A stretch of 64,000 bases of DNA from Deinococcus roseus (GTDB lineage Bacteria > Deinococcota > Deinococci > Deinococcales > Deinococcaceae), in the NCBI RefSeq assembly GCF_014646895.1, contig NZ_BMOD01000026.1:5018-69017 (forward strand), in the 5' to 3' direction. Positions 46,909 to 56,182 of this stretch are shown in pieces (the stretch's first letter is position 1; each line of letters begins with the position of its first letter). A model generated the notes under the pieces. The model searched no databases, was not told where the DNA came from, and worked only from the letters and a program-made list of their open reading frames with translations. The position numbers and the translations under genes are program-made.

Positions 46909-46953
46909 CCGAATTGGGCACAACAATCCTCTACGCCATCTGGACAGGGTGCA

Positions 46954-46984
46954 CAAAAACCCTCCCTGGCTGGTTCAGGGAGGG
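46954..46984 (-). terminator. terminator of the S8 lipoprotein gene
   Basis: On the minus strand CCCTCCCTG / CAGGGAGGG (loop of 7), followed by TTTTTG. Confidence 0.85.
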
Positions 46985-47009
46985 TTTGAAGGGGTTTGAA
47001 TTTAAGGGT

Positions 47010-48509
47010 TCAGGGGGCCACTTTGAAATCCAGAATGCCCACGCCATACCCACTGACCCAGCCAGAGGGAACACGGGCTTTGGCTTTCATGTCCTTGACG
47101 ATCTCAGCAGGGCTCCACTGGGGGTTCTTCTTGCGCCACAGGGCCATGCCTCCGGCCACCATGGGGCTGGAGAAAGAGGTGCCCTGGTAGCTGACCACCG
47201 TGCCATTGATGTTGGGCAGCCGGAAAGAGAAGGGCGCAGCAATGCTGTTGTAATTGGCACGGGTGCTGTCGGCATTGGGGTTGTTGCCGTTCACTCCTGC
47301 CACAGACATCATGCCAGAGACCACAGGTGCGAAGCCCGCAGGGAACTGGGGAATGCTGCCTTCCAGCCCCTGGTTGCCTCCAGAAACTGCGATCAGGGTG
47401 CCGTAAGAGTTGGCTTCCTTGAACAGGCTGGCAAAGATGGGTTCAGGGGTTTCGCTGCCCAGGCTGAGGTTCAGCACCAGCTTCCTGCGGTCCACGGCGT
47501 TCTTGAGGGCCCAGCAGGTGCCAATGAAGACTTTTTCCATGCTGCAGGTTCCATCTGTGTCACACACCCGCACCGGGCGGATGCTGGCCCCACGGGCCAC
47601 CCCACTGCTCTTGCCTGCAGCCACTTTTGCCACAATGGTGCCGTGACCGGTGGGGGCGAAGAATTCATCTTTGGGTGAACTGTCAAAAGAAACAAAGTCA
47701 TACCCAGGCAGCAGGGAAAGTTCGCCCTGAGGGGTTACACCAGTGTCCAGAACAGCAATTTCGATGCCAGATCCATCCAGTCCACGGTCAAAAGCCGCAG
47801 GTGCATTGACATCAATCAGATGCTGGGGATAGGTGGCTGCCAGATCCGGGACGGTCTTGGGATCCACATGTCCTTCGGATTCTGGGAAATTTTGGCGCAG
47901 GTGATTGACGGTGATGCCTGCGGGTCGGCCAGATTTGACCACCACAATGTTTCCTGTGCACAGGCTTCCTTTGCCCAGATCGGCGTTGTATTTGGTCATG
48001 TCCAGAATCTGGTTGACTCCGTATCCCAGTTGCCTGAGGCGTTCACTGATGCGGGCCATGTCGGTTCCGGGAGGAAACAGCATCATGTATTCGTTGTTGG
48101 TGTCTCTTCCGGTGATGTTCAGTTCAGAAAGGTAATAGTTGCCTCCGTAATAGAGGTAAGCGGTCCAATTGCCCCCAAAAATGTCCTGAGGAACCGGGAA
48201 AACAATTTTTCCAGAACCTGCCCAGCGGCCTGTGCTGCGGTAGGTGAATTTGTTGTTTTGCCTGTTCATGAATTGCACAGTGTAATTGCCCTCTGTGGGG
48301 GTGGTGGCATCAATGGAACCCATCAGGTTTTCTCCGGGTTCAGCCCAGTCCGAAGAGAGCTTGAAAGGCAAAGATGCCTGAGCACTGATCTGGGAGATGT
48401 CCTGAACAGGTTGCATCGCCAGGGTTTGGTTTGTGGAGGTCTGGGCTGTGGGGGTGTGGGTTGCACACCCAACAAACAGCAAACTGAAAACGAGCCACCA
48501 GTGTTTCAT
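47010..48509 (-). CDS. lipoprotein S8 (subtilisin-family) protease
   Basis: 499 residues. A short signal with lipobox (LLFVGC, Cys15) is followed by an N-terminal beta-sandwich-like region (about 50-135: PFKLSSDWAEPGENLMGSI...YYLSELNITG), a linker and the protease domain (about 240-499). The triad is present: Asp in IAVLDTGV, His in TGHGTIVAKVA and Ser in GTSFSSPMVAGGMALW; the oxyanion Asn region is VSGGNQG. It is probably a surface-attached protease. It lies 23 bases downstream of the SARP-type regulator and has a direct-repeat operator candidate 48 bases before its ATG, inside the regulator gene's end. Confidence 0.92.
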   Translation of the reverse strand: MKHWWLVFSLLFVGCATHTPTAQTSTNQTLAMQPVQDISQISAQASLPFKLSSDWAEPGENLMGSIDATTPTEGNYTVQFMNRQNNKFTYRSTGRWAGSGKIVFPVPQDIFGGNWTAYLYYGGNYYLSELNITGRDTNNEYMMLFPPGTDMARISERLRQLGYGVNQILDMTKYNADLGKGSLCTGNIVVVKSGRPAGITVNHLRQNFPESEGHVDPKTVPDLAATYPQHLIDVNAPAAFDRGLDGSGIEIAVLDTGVTPQGELSLLPGYDFVSFDSSPKDEFFAPTGHGTIVAKVAAGKSSGVARGASIRPVRVCDTDGTCSMEKVFIGTCWALKNAVDRRKLVLNLSLGSETPEPIFASLFKEANSYGTLIAVSGGNQGLEGSIPQFPAGFAPVVSGMMSVAGVNGNNPNADSTRANYNSIAAPFSFRLPNINGTVVSYQGTSFSSPMVAGGMALWRKKNPQWSPAEIVKDMKAKARVPSGWVSGYGVGILDFKVAP

Positions 48510-48532
48510 ATGTCATGCACCATCCTTATATG

Positions 48533-50077
48533 TCACTTATTTTCGCTGACGCTGGTTGAACGCTCCATGAACGTTTGCAGGGTTGCTCGATAGTCATCTG
48601 CGAAATCTTGATGTCCAGCCTGCTCAAGCAGCAAGATGGCTTCTTCGAGCGCTTCCGGGCTTTGCTCAAGTTCTGAGATGTTGGCAAGAACTGTTGCAGC
48701 CATGAGCACCTCTCCTGCCCTTCGTGCAAATCGAAGGGCACTGTCATAGGCGTTTTTGGCCTGTTCTTTTTCATGGCGTTCATGGTAGATCTTTCCGATG
48801 TTGTTCCATGCCCTGATGGCTGTGCTGAGGGCATCAATTTCTGAGGCCAGACGTGCAGCTTCCTGAAAGGTATGGATGGCCTCAGAGGTGAAACCGTTGC
48901 GTTCTTTGGCCCAGCCATAATTCAACAGCACACGGGCATATTGAGCTGCATTGCCTTCTGCTGCTGCCAGAACTTCAGAGAAGCTGTCTTCAGGATTGTG
49001 ACCCAGACAGATTCGTGCATATGCCAGGTTGTTGAGCGCACCAATCCAGTAATCGCGTGCTGGCAGAGTGGACCATAAAGCAGCTGCCCTGCGGTAATAG
49101 CCTTCAGCCAGGGTGTAATCACCAGCAGAATTCGAGAGGTTGCCCAGGGTGATCAGCGCTTCTGCCCGGGCTTCGGAACCAGACATCAGGGCTTCAGTGG
49201 CTGCGCTTTTGGCTTTTTCAGGTTGCCCCAGACGCCACAGCAATGCACTTTTCACCCCCAGGTACTCTGGATTGTCTGGCAGAAAGTTGAACATCCGCAT
49301 GGCTTCCCGGTAGTTGCCGCTGCGTTCCAGGGCCCGTGTGCGCAGCAAATGAACCTCTTCATCTGCAGGCAGGTCTTTGAGCACCTCCAGGGCTTTCTGA
49401 GGCAATCCCTGCTCCAGGAAGCTCAAGGCTTGCTGGATGCAGGTTTCCCGCATGCCTCCCACAGTTTGCAGCTGCACGCCATAATCGGAGGCTTCTTCTG
49501 CCACTTTGGCGGCCAGTGGATTTTGCCCCCCCAGCAACAGGCGGTGCAGGCGCATCAAATCCTGCACTTCTGGCGGAGGGGCACCCGCAGGTTTGTAAGC
49601 CAGTTCGGCCCATTTTGCGGCCTCTTTCAGGCTGCCTTTGGTGCTTTCCTGCTCTGCACAGTCCAGATAGGCACTGCGAATGGCCACGGCAACACGTTCA
49701 CGGGTGGCAAAGACCCACTCTTCAAGTTCCTCTCCCAGGTCGGTGAGGGTGGCGGTGTCCATGAACGCCCCCTGGTACAGGGCACGGGCGGCTGCAAAGT
49801 CATGCTGACTCAGGAACTTCAGGATTTCCTGCACATCACATTGCACTTCTGTTCCTGCTTCATGCTCATTGGCGAAGATCACGCCAAGCTTGCGGAGTTT
49901 GGTGAGGGCCACCGCCAGGGAATTCATGGGGTCACTGGCCTCGGGCCAGAACAACTCTGCCAGATGACGCCTGGGTTTCTTCCCCTCTATGGCGAGGTAA
50001 GCCACCAGGAGGAGGGGTTTTTCACGGTGAAATTTGACGCCCGTGACTTGAAGTTTCCCTAGTGTCCGCAAGTGCAT
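48533..50077 (-). CDS. SARP/BTAD-type transcriptional regulator with TPRs
   Basis: 514 residues from ATG 50077 (GGAAGAA upstream). The N-terminal winged-helix (MHLRTLGKLQVTGVKFHREKPLLLVAYLAIEGKKPRRHLAELFWPEAS...ALTKLRKLG, about 1-85) is OmpR/SARP-like. The bacterial transcriptional activation domain (about 95-240) follows, then about seven tetratricopeptide-like repeats (AEALITLGNLSNSAGDYTLAEGYYRRAA, AIRAWNNIGKIYHERHEKEQAKNAYDSALRFA). There is no ATPase domain. Such regulators activate genes through direct repeats near the -35. It is flanked by two secreted protease genes that share an operator candidate, so they are the likely targets. A single CGTTCATGG (50097-50105) before its own -10-like TATTCT suggests autoregulation. 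Confidence 0.85.
   Translation of the reverse strand: MHLRTLGKLQVTGVKFHREKPLLLVAYLAIEGKKPRRHLAELFWPEASDPMNSLAVALTKLRKLGVIFANEHEAGTEVQCDVQEILKFLSQHDFAAARALYQGAFMDTATLTDLGEELEEWVFATRERVAVAIRSAYLDCAEQESTKGSLKEAAKWAELAYKPAGAPPPEVQDLMRLHRLLLGGQNPLAAKVAEEASDYGVQLQTVGGMRETCIQQALSFLEQGLPQKALEVLKDLPADEEVHLLRTRALERSGNYREAMRMFNFLPDNPEYLGVKSALLWRLGQPEKAKSAATEALMSGSEARAEALITLGNLSNSAGDYTLAEGYYRRAAALWSTLPARDYWIGALNNLAYARICLGHNPEDSFSEVLAAAEGNAAQYARVLLNYGWAKERNGFTSEAIHTFQEAARLASEIDALSTAIRAWNNIGKIYHERHEKEQAKNAYDSALRFARRAGEVLMAATVLANISELEQSPEALEEAILLLEQAGHQDFADDYRATLQTFMERSTSVSENK
48557..48573 (-). promoter_or_regulatory. SARP-type direct-repeat operator before the S8 protease
   Basis: On the minus strand CGTTCATGG-AG-CGTTCA: two CGTTCA units 11 bases apart. 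A TATAAG -10 candidate follows about 26 bases later. The same 17-mer pattern precedes the astacin gene in the same orientation. Confidence 0.65.
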
Positions 50078-50363
50078 TTCTTCCAGAATAGTGCATCCAT
50101 GAACGCTTTTGGGTGATGGTGAACAGCCCGCACAAAGCCCACCAGAAAACCGATTTGTTTTTTTGCTATCCAGAACGTCAAATGAACGTTTTAGCTTGCA
50201 GATCATTGCCGTTCATGGTTCGTTCAGGGCTGCTTCATGGTGTGTCCACTATTCTCTATTCATCAGACGGGACGAACCTCCAAGAGGAACATCCAGAACA
50301 GAATTCAACTTCCCTCCAGGGTTTCCGTTAGATCAAACCCAGCAGTTTTAAAAGGAGCTCACC
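50078..50363. promoter_or_regulatory. divergent control region of the SARP regulator and astacin genes
   Basis: On the minus strand CGTTCATGGATGCACTATTCT lies just before the regulator gene. On the plus strand the double repeat (50210-50226) is followed by CACTATTCT (-10 TATTCT at 50250-50255). AACGT-CAAATGA-ACGTT (50174-50190) is a further dyad. No ORF was seen. Confidence 0.55.
50210..50226 (+). promoter_or_regulatory. SARP-type direct-repeat operator before the astacin gene
   Basis: CGTTCATGG-TT-CGTTCA, two CGTTCA units 11 bases apart, 23 bases upstream of a TATTCT -10 candidate. Confidence 0.68.
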
Positions 50364-51254
50364 ATGAACAGCAAAAAAACCACCACCAGCCTTTTCGCAG
50401 CAGCAATCCTCGGCAGCCTCCTCCTCGCCTCCTGCGGCACCAGCCTTCCCCAGACCGAAGAGCAGGCCGTCAAGACCCTCACCTTCAGCAACGGCGAAAC
50501 CTTCTCCTACACCGAGTACGACGGCATCGTGAAAACCGATGATGACGTGATTGTGGCCAACAGCAACGAACTTTCTGATCTGGTTCAGAAGTACGAAGCC
50601 TACCTGAAAACCCCCGAAGTCGACAAGAACGGTGTGGGCATCACCAAATACTGTTCCTTTGAGTTCATCACCTGCTGGAGCTACACCGACAACCGCTGGC
50701 CCGCTGGCAAGATCTACTACTCCTACGATGCCAGCATCACTGCCACCCAGCACAACGACATCCTGACCGCCATCACCGACTGGAACAGCCGCGTGACCGA
50801 TGTGAAATGGTACTACTCTCCTGCCGCCAGTGACCGTGTGGTCTTCACCAAGGAAACCGATCCCAACGCCTGCGGAAGCAGCAGCATCGGCAAGAAGGGT
50901 GGGGCACAGCAACTGCGTCTGAGCTGCTTCAGCAAAGGTGTGGTTCAGCACGAGATGGGCCACACTGCAGGCCTGCTGCACGAACAGAGCCGCTGTGACC
51001 GCGACAGCTACGTGACCATCGTATGGGCCAACATCAAGAGCGGTTACTCGGGCAACTTTGACAAGGCTTGCGGCAAAGAATACAAAGACTACGGCAGCTA
51101 CAACTACAACAGCGTGATGCACTACGGCGCAACTGCCTTCAGCAAGAACGGCCTGAACACCATCGTCCCAAAAAATGGAGTTCCCACCAGCGCCATCGGT
51201 CAGCGCGTGGCCCTGCACACCGGAGACATTTCTGCCCTGAACCAGATGTACTGA
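50364..51254 (+). CDS. lipoprotein astacin-type (M12A) metalloprotease
   Basis: 296 residues. The lipoprotein signal ends in LLLASC (Cys24). The zinc site HEMGHTAGLLHEQSR starts at H196 and matches HExxHxxGxxHE of astacins; the Met-turn is YNSVMHYGATAFSKNG. A pro-region (about 25-100) precedes the catalytic domain, which begins near WPAGKIYYSYDASIT. It is a surface-anchored metalloprotease. AAAGGAG precedes the ATG. It is divergent from the SARP-type regulator and probably controlled by it. Confidence 0.93.
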   Translation: MNSKKTTTSLFAAAILGSLLLASCGTSLPQTEEQAVKTLTFSNGETFSYTEYDGIVKTDDDVIVANSNELSDLVQKYEAYLKTPEVDKNGVGITKYCSFEFITCWSYTDNRWPAGKIYYSYDASITATQHNDILTAITDWNSRVTDVKWYYSPAASDRVVFTKETDPNACGSSSIGKKGGAQQLRLSCFSKGVVQHEMGHTAGLLHEQSRCDRDSYVTIVWANIKSGYSGNFDKACGKEYKDYGSYNYNSVMHYGATAFSKNGLNTIVPKNGVPTSAIGQRVALHTGDISALNQMY

Positions 51255-51372
51255 GCCCTTCAGGAGTTCACAGCCGCCCGGCGTTCCCAGGTCCGTCTCT
51301 CCACAGCTACCCACCTGTTCCACCGCTTCACCACCCAGAACCACAGACCATCTTCGCTCAAGGAGTGTGCGA

Positions 51373-51403
51373 CCCCCCGAGACAATGCTCGGGGGGAATT
51401 TCT
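51373..51403 (+). terminator. terminator of the astacin gene
   Basis: CCCCCCGAG / CTCGGGGGG stem, 6-base loop, followed by AATTTCTT. Confidence 0.85.
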
Positions 51404-51888
51404 TGTGGGCCTCAGGGAATGTGAATGAAAAGCTGAACCACAAAAGAAACGATTCTGGAAAAGAAGTCAAAGATGCGGCCCAGGATGCCTCTGGGTTTTT
51501 TGGGCTTGTGTTTTGCACGTTCTGGGTTGTTGGACATGCCGTCAGGTTAGCAGGCGGATGAATGGGGTGCTGTGATTTTGACTTGTGTACTTCTGGAAGC
51601 TTGTTTAGACAACCTAAACCGAGTACAAAAAGAATGCCCTGGATCGAATTTTCTGGCGGACAGAAAAGACTTTTTGTTGCTGCAAGGGGTGGTTTACCTC
51701 TCTGAATATATGTCTGTCAGACAATAACCCTCCCTGTAAACCGTGTGATGAAAAAGTTTCTCTCTGGCAGAGGCTTGAAGGCCCATAAAAACGGTTTACC
51801 CATGTGTAACGTACCGCATGAAGAAATAAAACCATAAAGTAAACACATCTTAATCCGCTACACAAAACCCTCTGGGAGGTGCAAAACC
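51404..51888. other. 485-bp gap before ppdK
   Basis: No convincing ORF. It contains a perfect 9-base inverted repeat, GTAAACCGT (51736-51744) and ACGGTTTAC (51791-51799), about 100 bases upstream of ppdK, which may be an operator or a leader stem. Confidence 0.45.
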
Positions 51889-54525
51889 ATGAAGTTTGTA
51901 TACGCTTTTTCAGAAGCCCACACCCTGGGCAAAGAACAACTGGGAGGCAAAGGGGCAGGGCTCTCTGCCATGACCGCGCTGGGACTGCCAGTTCCTCCAG
52001 GATTCACCGTCACCACCGAAGCCTGCCGTTCCTACCACATGCAGCGCCAGACCCCGGCCAGCCTGTGGCAGGAGGTGCAAACGGCTTTGCAACAGCTGGA
52101 ACACCAGACTGGAAAGGCTTTCGGAGATCCCAAAAATCCTTTGCTGCTCAGTGTGCGCTCCGGGGCCAGATTCAGCATGCCCGGCATGATGGACACCATC
52201 CTCAACCTGGGCCTCACCGACGACGTGGTGGAAGGGTTATCCGTTTTGACCGGAGACGAAGGCTTTGCTTACGATGCCTACCGCCGCCTGATCCAGATGT
52301 TTGCAGATGTGGTGCTGGGCATTTCCAGACACCATTTTGAAACAGCGCTGGAAGACCTGAAACTGTCCCGTGAAGTGCAAGACGATCTGGCCCTCAGTGG
52401 GCAGGACCTGAAAGAACTGGTGGGTCAGTACAAGCGCATCTTCAAACGCCATGCAGGCTTTGAATTCCCCCAGAGCCCCCAGTTCCAGTTGCAGGAAGCC
52501 ATTCTTGCGGTGTTTAAATCCTGGGGCAACCGCCGCGCGGTCACCTACCGCAAATTGCACCACATCCCGGAGCATCTGGGCACCGCAGCCAACGTGCAGG
52601 CCATGGTGTTCGGGAACCTGGGAGAAAACTCTGGCACCGGAGTGGGGTTCACCCGCGACCCCATCACCGGAACCCCTGAGGTGTTTGGCGAGTTCCTGCT
52701 CAATGCGCAGGGAGAAGACGTGGTGGCGGGTATCCGCACCCCGCAGCCCCTGTCAGAATTGCAAACCCACCTTCCAGAAGCCCACCAGCAGCTGCTGGAC
52801 ACCGCAAAACTGCTGGAAGAACACTTCCTGGACATGCAGGATTTTGAGTTCACCATCGAGCAGGGGAAGCTGTTCATGCTGCAGACCCGGGCCGGCAAAC
52901 GCTCGGCCAGAGCGGCTTTCAAAATTGCCCATGATCTGGTGAAAGCCGGCAAGATCAGCAAAGCAGATGCGGTGTCCCGGATCGATCTGGCTTCTCTGGA
53001 ACAGCTCCTCTACCCCCATCCTGTGGAAGGGCATGGTCAGAAAGCGGTACTCAAAGGTCTGCCTGCCAGCCCTGGAACCGCCTCTGGCGTGGTGGTGTTC
53101 AGCGCCGATGAAGCTGTGGAGGTGTCGCGCACCCGGCCCTGCATTCTGGTCACCCCGGAAACCAGTCCTGAGGACATTCACGGGATGGCCTCTGCCAGAG
53201 GCATCCTCACGGCCCGTGGCGGCATGACCTCTCACGCTGCAGTGGTGGCCCGCGGCATGGGTTGTCCTGCTGTGGTGGGAGCCGGAGACCTGCAGGTGGA
53301 CCGTGAGGCAGGGGTGCTGCGCATCCACGGACAGCAGATTCGGGCCGGTGAAACCATCACCCTCAACGGTTCCACTGGAGAGGTTTTCCTGGGAAGTTTG
53401 CCTTTGCAGGAAGGGGTTCTGGAAGCCGAAGCCTTTGAAGTGCTCTCCTGGGCCGATGGCCTCCGCCGCCTGGAAGTGCGGGCCAATGCCGACACCCCCC
53501 AGGATGCCAGACGTGCCCGTGAAAATGGGGCGCAGGGCATCGGGCTGTGCCGCACCGAGCACATGTTCTTCTCGGAGGAGCGCATTCCGCTGGTGCGCCA
53601 GATGATTCTGGCCCGTACTGCACAGGAAGAACTGGAGGCTTTGCGTTTGCTGCAAGACCTGCAACGCCGCGACTTTGAGGCCATCTTGTTGGCCATGGAC
53701 GGCCTGCCGGTCACCATCCGCCTGATGGATCCCCCCCTGCATGAGTTTCTGCCCCAGATGTCAGACTTGCTGGTTCAGGTGACAAAGCTTTCCCAGCAGC
53801 GCTCCGAAACCAACGAAGAAGAGTACCAGGAGGTCCTGGAACTGCTGGAACGGGTCAAACAGCTGCACGAAGTGAACCCCATGATGGGCCTGCGGGGAGC
53901 CCGTCTGGGCATCACCCGACCCAGCATCATCTGCATGCAGGTGCACGCGCTGGCCCAGGCCACCCAGAACCTGCTCAATGCTGGCCACAAACCCAGACCT
54001 GAAATCATGATTCCCCTCACCGGCACCGCAGAAGAACTGGCCTACGTGCGCCAGATTGTGGAAGAGGTGCTCAGCAGCCATGACCTGCACCTGCCCATCG
54101 GCAGCATGATCGAGGTGCCCCGCGCCTGTCTGGTGAGCAGGCAGCTCACCCGCAGTGCAGACTTTCTGAGTTTTGGCACCAACGACCTCACCCAGATGAC
54201 CTACGGTTACTCCCGCGATGACGCTTCCCGCTTTCTGGGCACCTACGTGGAGAAAGGCCTTCTGGAATTCGATCCCTTCACCCGTCTGGACGAGGCTGGG
54301 GTGGGCTCCCTGATTCAACTGGCAGTGCAGGATGCCCGCAAAGAACGCCCTGGCATCAAACTGGGCATTTGCGGAGAGCACGGAGGAGAGCGGCATTCCA
54401 TCGCTTTCTTTCACCGGGTGGGTTTGGATTACGTGAGCTGCAGTCCGTTCAGGTTGCTGGCAGCCCGTCTGTCTGCGGCCCAGGCGGCCCTGAAAACCGG
54501 GCATGAAGAAGCCGTGCTGGCCTGA
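51889..54525 (+). CDS. ppdK: pyruvate, phosphate dikinase
   Basis: 878 residues with the three PPDK parts: N-terminal ATP-grasp (GGKGAGLSAMTALGLPVPPGFTVTTEAC; SVRSGARFSMPGMMDTILNLGL), the phospho-His domain (GGMTSHAAVVARGMGCPAVVG, His449) and the C-terminal PEP/pyruvate barrel (GIGLCRTEHMFF; GTNDLTQMTYGYSRDDASRF; GICGEHGGE). It interconverts pyruvate, ATP and phosphate with PEP, AMP and pyrophosphate. GGGAGGTG precedes the ATG. No regulatory kinase gene is adjacent. Confidence 0.97.
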   Translation: MKFVYAFSEAHTLGKEQLGGKGAGLSAMTALGLPVPPGFTVTTEACRSYHMQRQTPASLWQEVQTALQQLEHQTGKAFGDPKNPLLLSVRSGARFSMPGMMDTILNLGLTDDVVEGLSVLTGDEGFAYDAYRRLIQMFADVVLGISRHHFETALEDLKLSREVQDDLALSGQDLKELVGQYKRIFKRHAGFEFPQSPQFQLQEAILAVFKSWGNRRAVTYRKLHHIPEHLGTAANVQAMVFGNLGENSGTGVGFTRDPITGTPEVFGEFLLNAQGEDVVAGIRTPQPLSELQTHLPEAHQQLLDTAKLLEEHFLDMQDFEFTIEQGKLFMLQTRAGKRSARAAFKIAHDLVKAGKISKADAVSRIDLASLEQLLYPHPVEGHGQKAVLKGLPASPGTASGVVVFSADEAVEVSRTRPCILVTPETSPEDIHGMASARGILTARGGMTSHAAVVARGMGCPAVVGAGDLQVDREAGVLRIHGQQIRAGETITLNGSTGEVFLGSLPLQEGVLEAEAFEVLSWADGLRRLEVRANADTPQDARRARENGAQGIGLCRTEHMFFSEERIPLVRQMILARTAQEELEALRLLQDLQRRDFEAILLAMDGLPVTIRLMDPPLHEFLPQMSDLLVQVTKLSQQRSETNEEEYQEVLELLERVKQLHEVNPMMGLRGARLGITRPSIICMQVHALAQATQNLLNAGHKPRPEIMIPLTGTAEELAYVRQIVEEVLSSHDLHLPIGSMIEVPRACLVSRQLTRSADFLSFGTNDLTQMTYGYSRDDASRFLGTYVEKGLLEFDPFTRLDEAGVGSLIQLAVQDARKERPGIKLGICGEHGGERHSIAFFHRVGLDYVSCSPFRLLAARLSAAQAALKTGHEEAVLA

Positions 54526-54571
54526 ATCCAGATGAAAGCCTTCCAGAGAACCTCTGCTGCGTTGATTCAGT

Positions 54572-54605
54572 GCAATGGAAGGATTCACCAGAATCCTTCC
54601 ATTGC
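54572..54605. repeat. perfect 15-bp inverted repeat after ppdK
   Basis: GCAATGGAAGGATTC and its exact complement around an ACCA loop, 46 bases after the ppdK stop, without a T-tract on either strand. It may protect or end the ppdK mRNA. Confidence 0.7.
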
Positions 54606-54670
54606 AAAAAACATCTTCAAAAACACCTTTCAGAGAGCAAACCTCTTGTTCTTCTGTCAAAGGCTCTAAA

Positions 54671-55552
54671 TCAGGGGTTCTTTTCGGGTTCAGGTTTGCG
54701 GGTTTGCACCGGAGTCGGGGCTGGAAATTCAGGGTTGGCCTTGATGCCCCTGCACTCGGAATGGGTGCGAGAATCCACCCCATAGCTGGCAAAAGGTCCC
54801 TGCAGTTTGAAACGGGTGGTGCGGGCAGGCAATCCCATGGCAATGGCGTGGGGCTCAATTTTTCCCCGCACCAGGGCGTGGGTGGCGACCATGGCGTCAT
54901 CGCTGATGATGCTTCCCGCCAGGATGGTGCTGTGGTAGGTCAGGCGCACCCCTCTGCCAATGATGGTCTTTTTGAGGGTGACATCCGGGCTGTCGATCAC
55001 GCTGTGGGTGTGACTGTATATATTGACGTAATCGCTCACAGAAGCCCCATCGTGCAGCTCAATGCCCCCGATGTCATCCAGAAAGGCATACCGGTGGATC
55101 ACCACATCGTCTCCCACCTCCAGGTTGTACCCCACGCTGAATTCCACGTTCTGCCAGCATTTGAAGTTTTTTCCCACCCGTTTGAAGATGTGTTTTGCCA
55201 GCACTGCCCGGACAGGAATGGCAAAGGCGGGGTTCTGTCCCAGCGGGGAGAGGTCGAGGTTTTTCCACAACCACAAAAGCGGTTTCACCCGGCTGAACTG
55301 CTCCTGGTCGGTGGCGGTGTAATGCTCTGCTTCAAAAGTGATGTTGCGAGAATCCAGTTGCTGGGCCACCAGAGGCAACTGGGCTTGCAGCTCATCAAAG
55401 CGTCTGCCATACAAAAACTGGGCCAGCAGGTCACGGACCAGGGCAGGGCGGTCGGTGGCTGGATCTTGCAGGGTTGCCTCCAGGGTGCTGAGAAAGTTGT
55501 CCTGCTGGGTCTGGACCTGTTCGGAAAGGGAGAGGGGATTCAACCAGGGCAT
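54671..55552 (-). CDS. hexapeptide-repeat acyltransferase
   Basis: 293 residues. The helical N-terminal part (about 1-95) is followed by a left-handed beta-helix with hexapeptide repeats (VEFSVGYNLEVGDDVVIHRYAFLDDIGGIELHDGASVSDYVNIYSHTHSV, about 135-245) and GLPARTTRF at the end, as in serine or maltose O-acetyltransferase relatives. The His in YSHTHSV fits the acetyltransferase active site. The C-terminal tail is Pro-rich (EFPAPTPVQTRKPEPEKNP). AAAGGAGC precedes the ATG. Acceptor unknown; possibly an envelope sugar. Confidence 0.85.
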   Translation of the reverse strand: MPWLNPLSLSEQVQTQQDNFLSTLEATLQDPATDRPALVRDLLAQFLYGRRFDELQAQLPLVAQQLDSRNITFEAEHYTATDQEQFSRVKPLLWLWKNLDLSPLGQNPAFAIPVRAVLAKHIFKRVGKNFKCWQNVEFSVGYNLEVGDDVVIHRYAFLDDIGGIELHDGASVSDYVNIYSHTHSVIDSPDVTLKKTIIGRGVRLTYHSTILAGSIISDDAMVATHALVRGKIEPHAIAMGLPARTTRFKLQGPFASYGVDSRTHSECRGIKANPEFPAPTPVQTRKPEPEKNP

Positions 55553-55642
55553 GCTGCTCCTTTAAAGCAAAAGGGAGATTATTGATAAGATTGGTAAACT
55601 ATTAAAGCGTTTTCGATCATGCTTGCCAGAAATACCTTTCCC

Positions 55643-55688
55643 TTGTGGTAAGCTCCACCTGCAGAAAAGATGGAGCAGCTTACCACAA
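55643..55688. repeat. long inverted repeat upstream of a small secreted protein gene
   Basis: TTGTGGTAAGCT and AGCTTACCACAA (12-base perfect arms, extendable past a 3-base bulge with CCA/TGG), about 117 bases before the next ATG. It may be an operator or a leader hairpin. Confidence 0.6.
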
Positions 55689-55804
55689 AATTCATACTCT
55701 TTCAGGATGAAATTTCCATTTCACATGAGGCCTGAGTTTTTTACTTCTCAGCTGGTTTTCATCTGTTTTGAAACCCAGAATTTAAACTGAATGGGGAGGA
55801 AAAC

Positions 55805-56182
55805 ATGAAACTTTTGTGGCTGGCATTGACATGTTGTTTTTTTGGTGCTGCTGGAGAGGCCACCCCATTTTCAACAGGATCCTCTTCACAACCTCTTTCC
55901 CTTCCCTTTCAACCCTCCCAGGCCTTTCTGGGCAAGGGGGAGCCTCCTTCTTTTTCGGTCCGGTCTGGACTGCGAGCCCAGTTCCTGAGCCATCGCTGGA
56001 AACCCCAACCCTTGCCCAATTACCGCACTGGAACATTGCATCCCCTTCCCATTCCCACCACCCTGCCCGAAAAAAACTGGGTGTTGCTGCGCTGGAATGG
56101 CCCTGCTGAAAGCACTGCAGGGGAGCTGACTCCGGGCAAAATGGTTCCGGCATCCCCTGCTGTGTTTCAAAAATTCAGATGA
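55805..56182 (+). CDS. small secreted protein, 125 aa
   Basis: The start MKLLWLALTCCFFGAAGEATP is a signal peptide with a likely cut after AAGEA. The rest is Pro/Ser-rich with few charged residues (QPLSLPFQPSQAFLGKGEPPSFSVRSGLRAQFLSHRW). No family recognised. GGGGAGG lies seven bases before the ATG, which supports expression. The 3' end overlaps the convergent M24 peptidase gene by 8 bases. Confidence 0.65.
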   Translation: MKLLWLALTCCFFGAAGEATPFSTGSSSQPLSLPFQPSQAFLGKGEPPSFSVRSGLRAQFLSHRWKPQPLPNYRTGTLHPLPIPTTLPEKNWVLLRWNGPAESTAGELTPGKMVPASPAVFQKFR

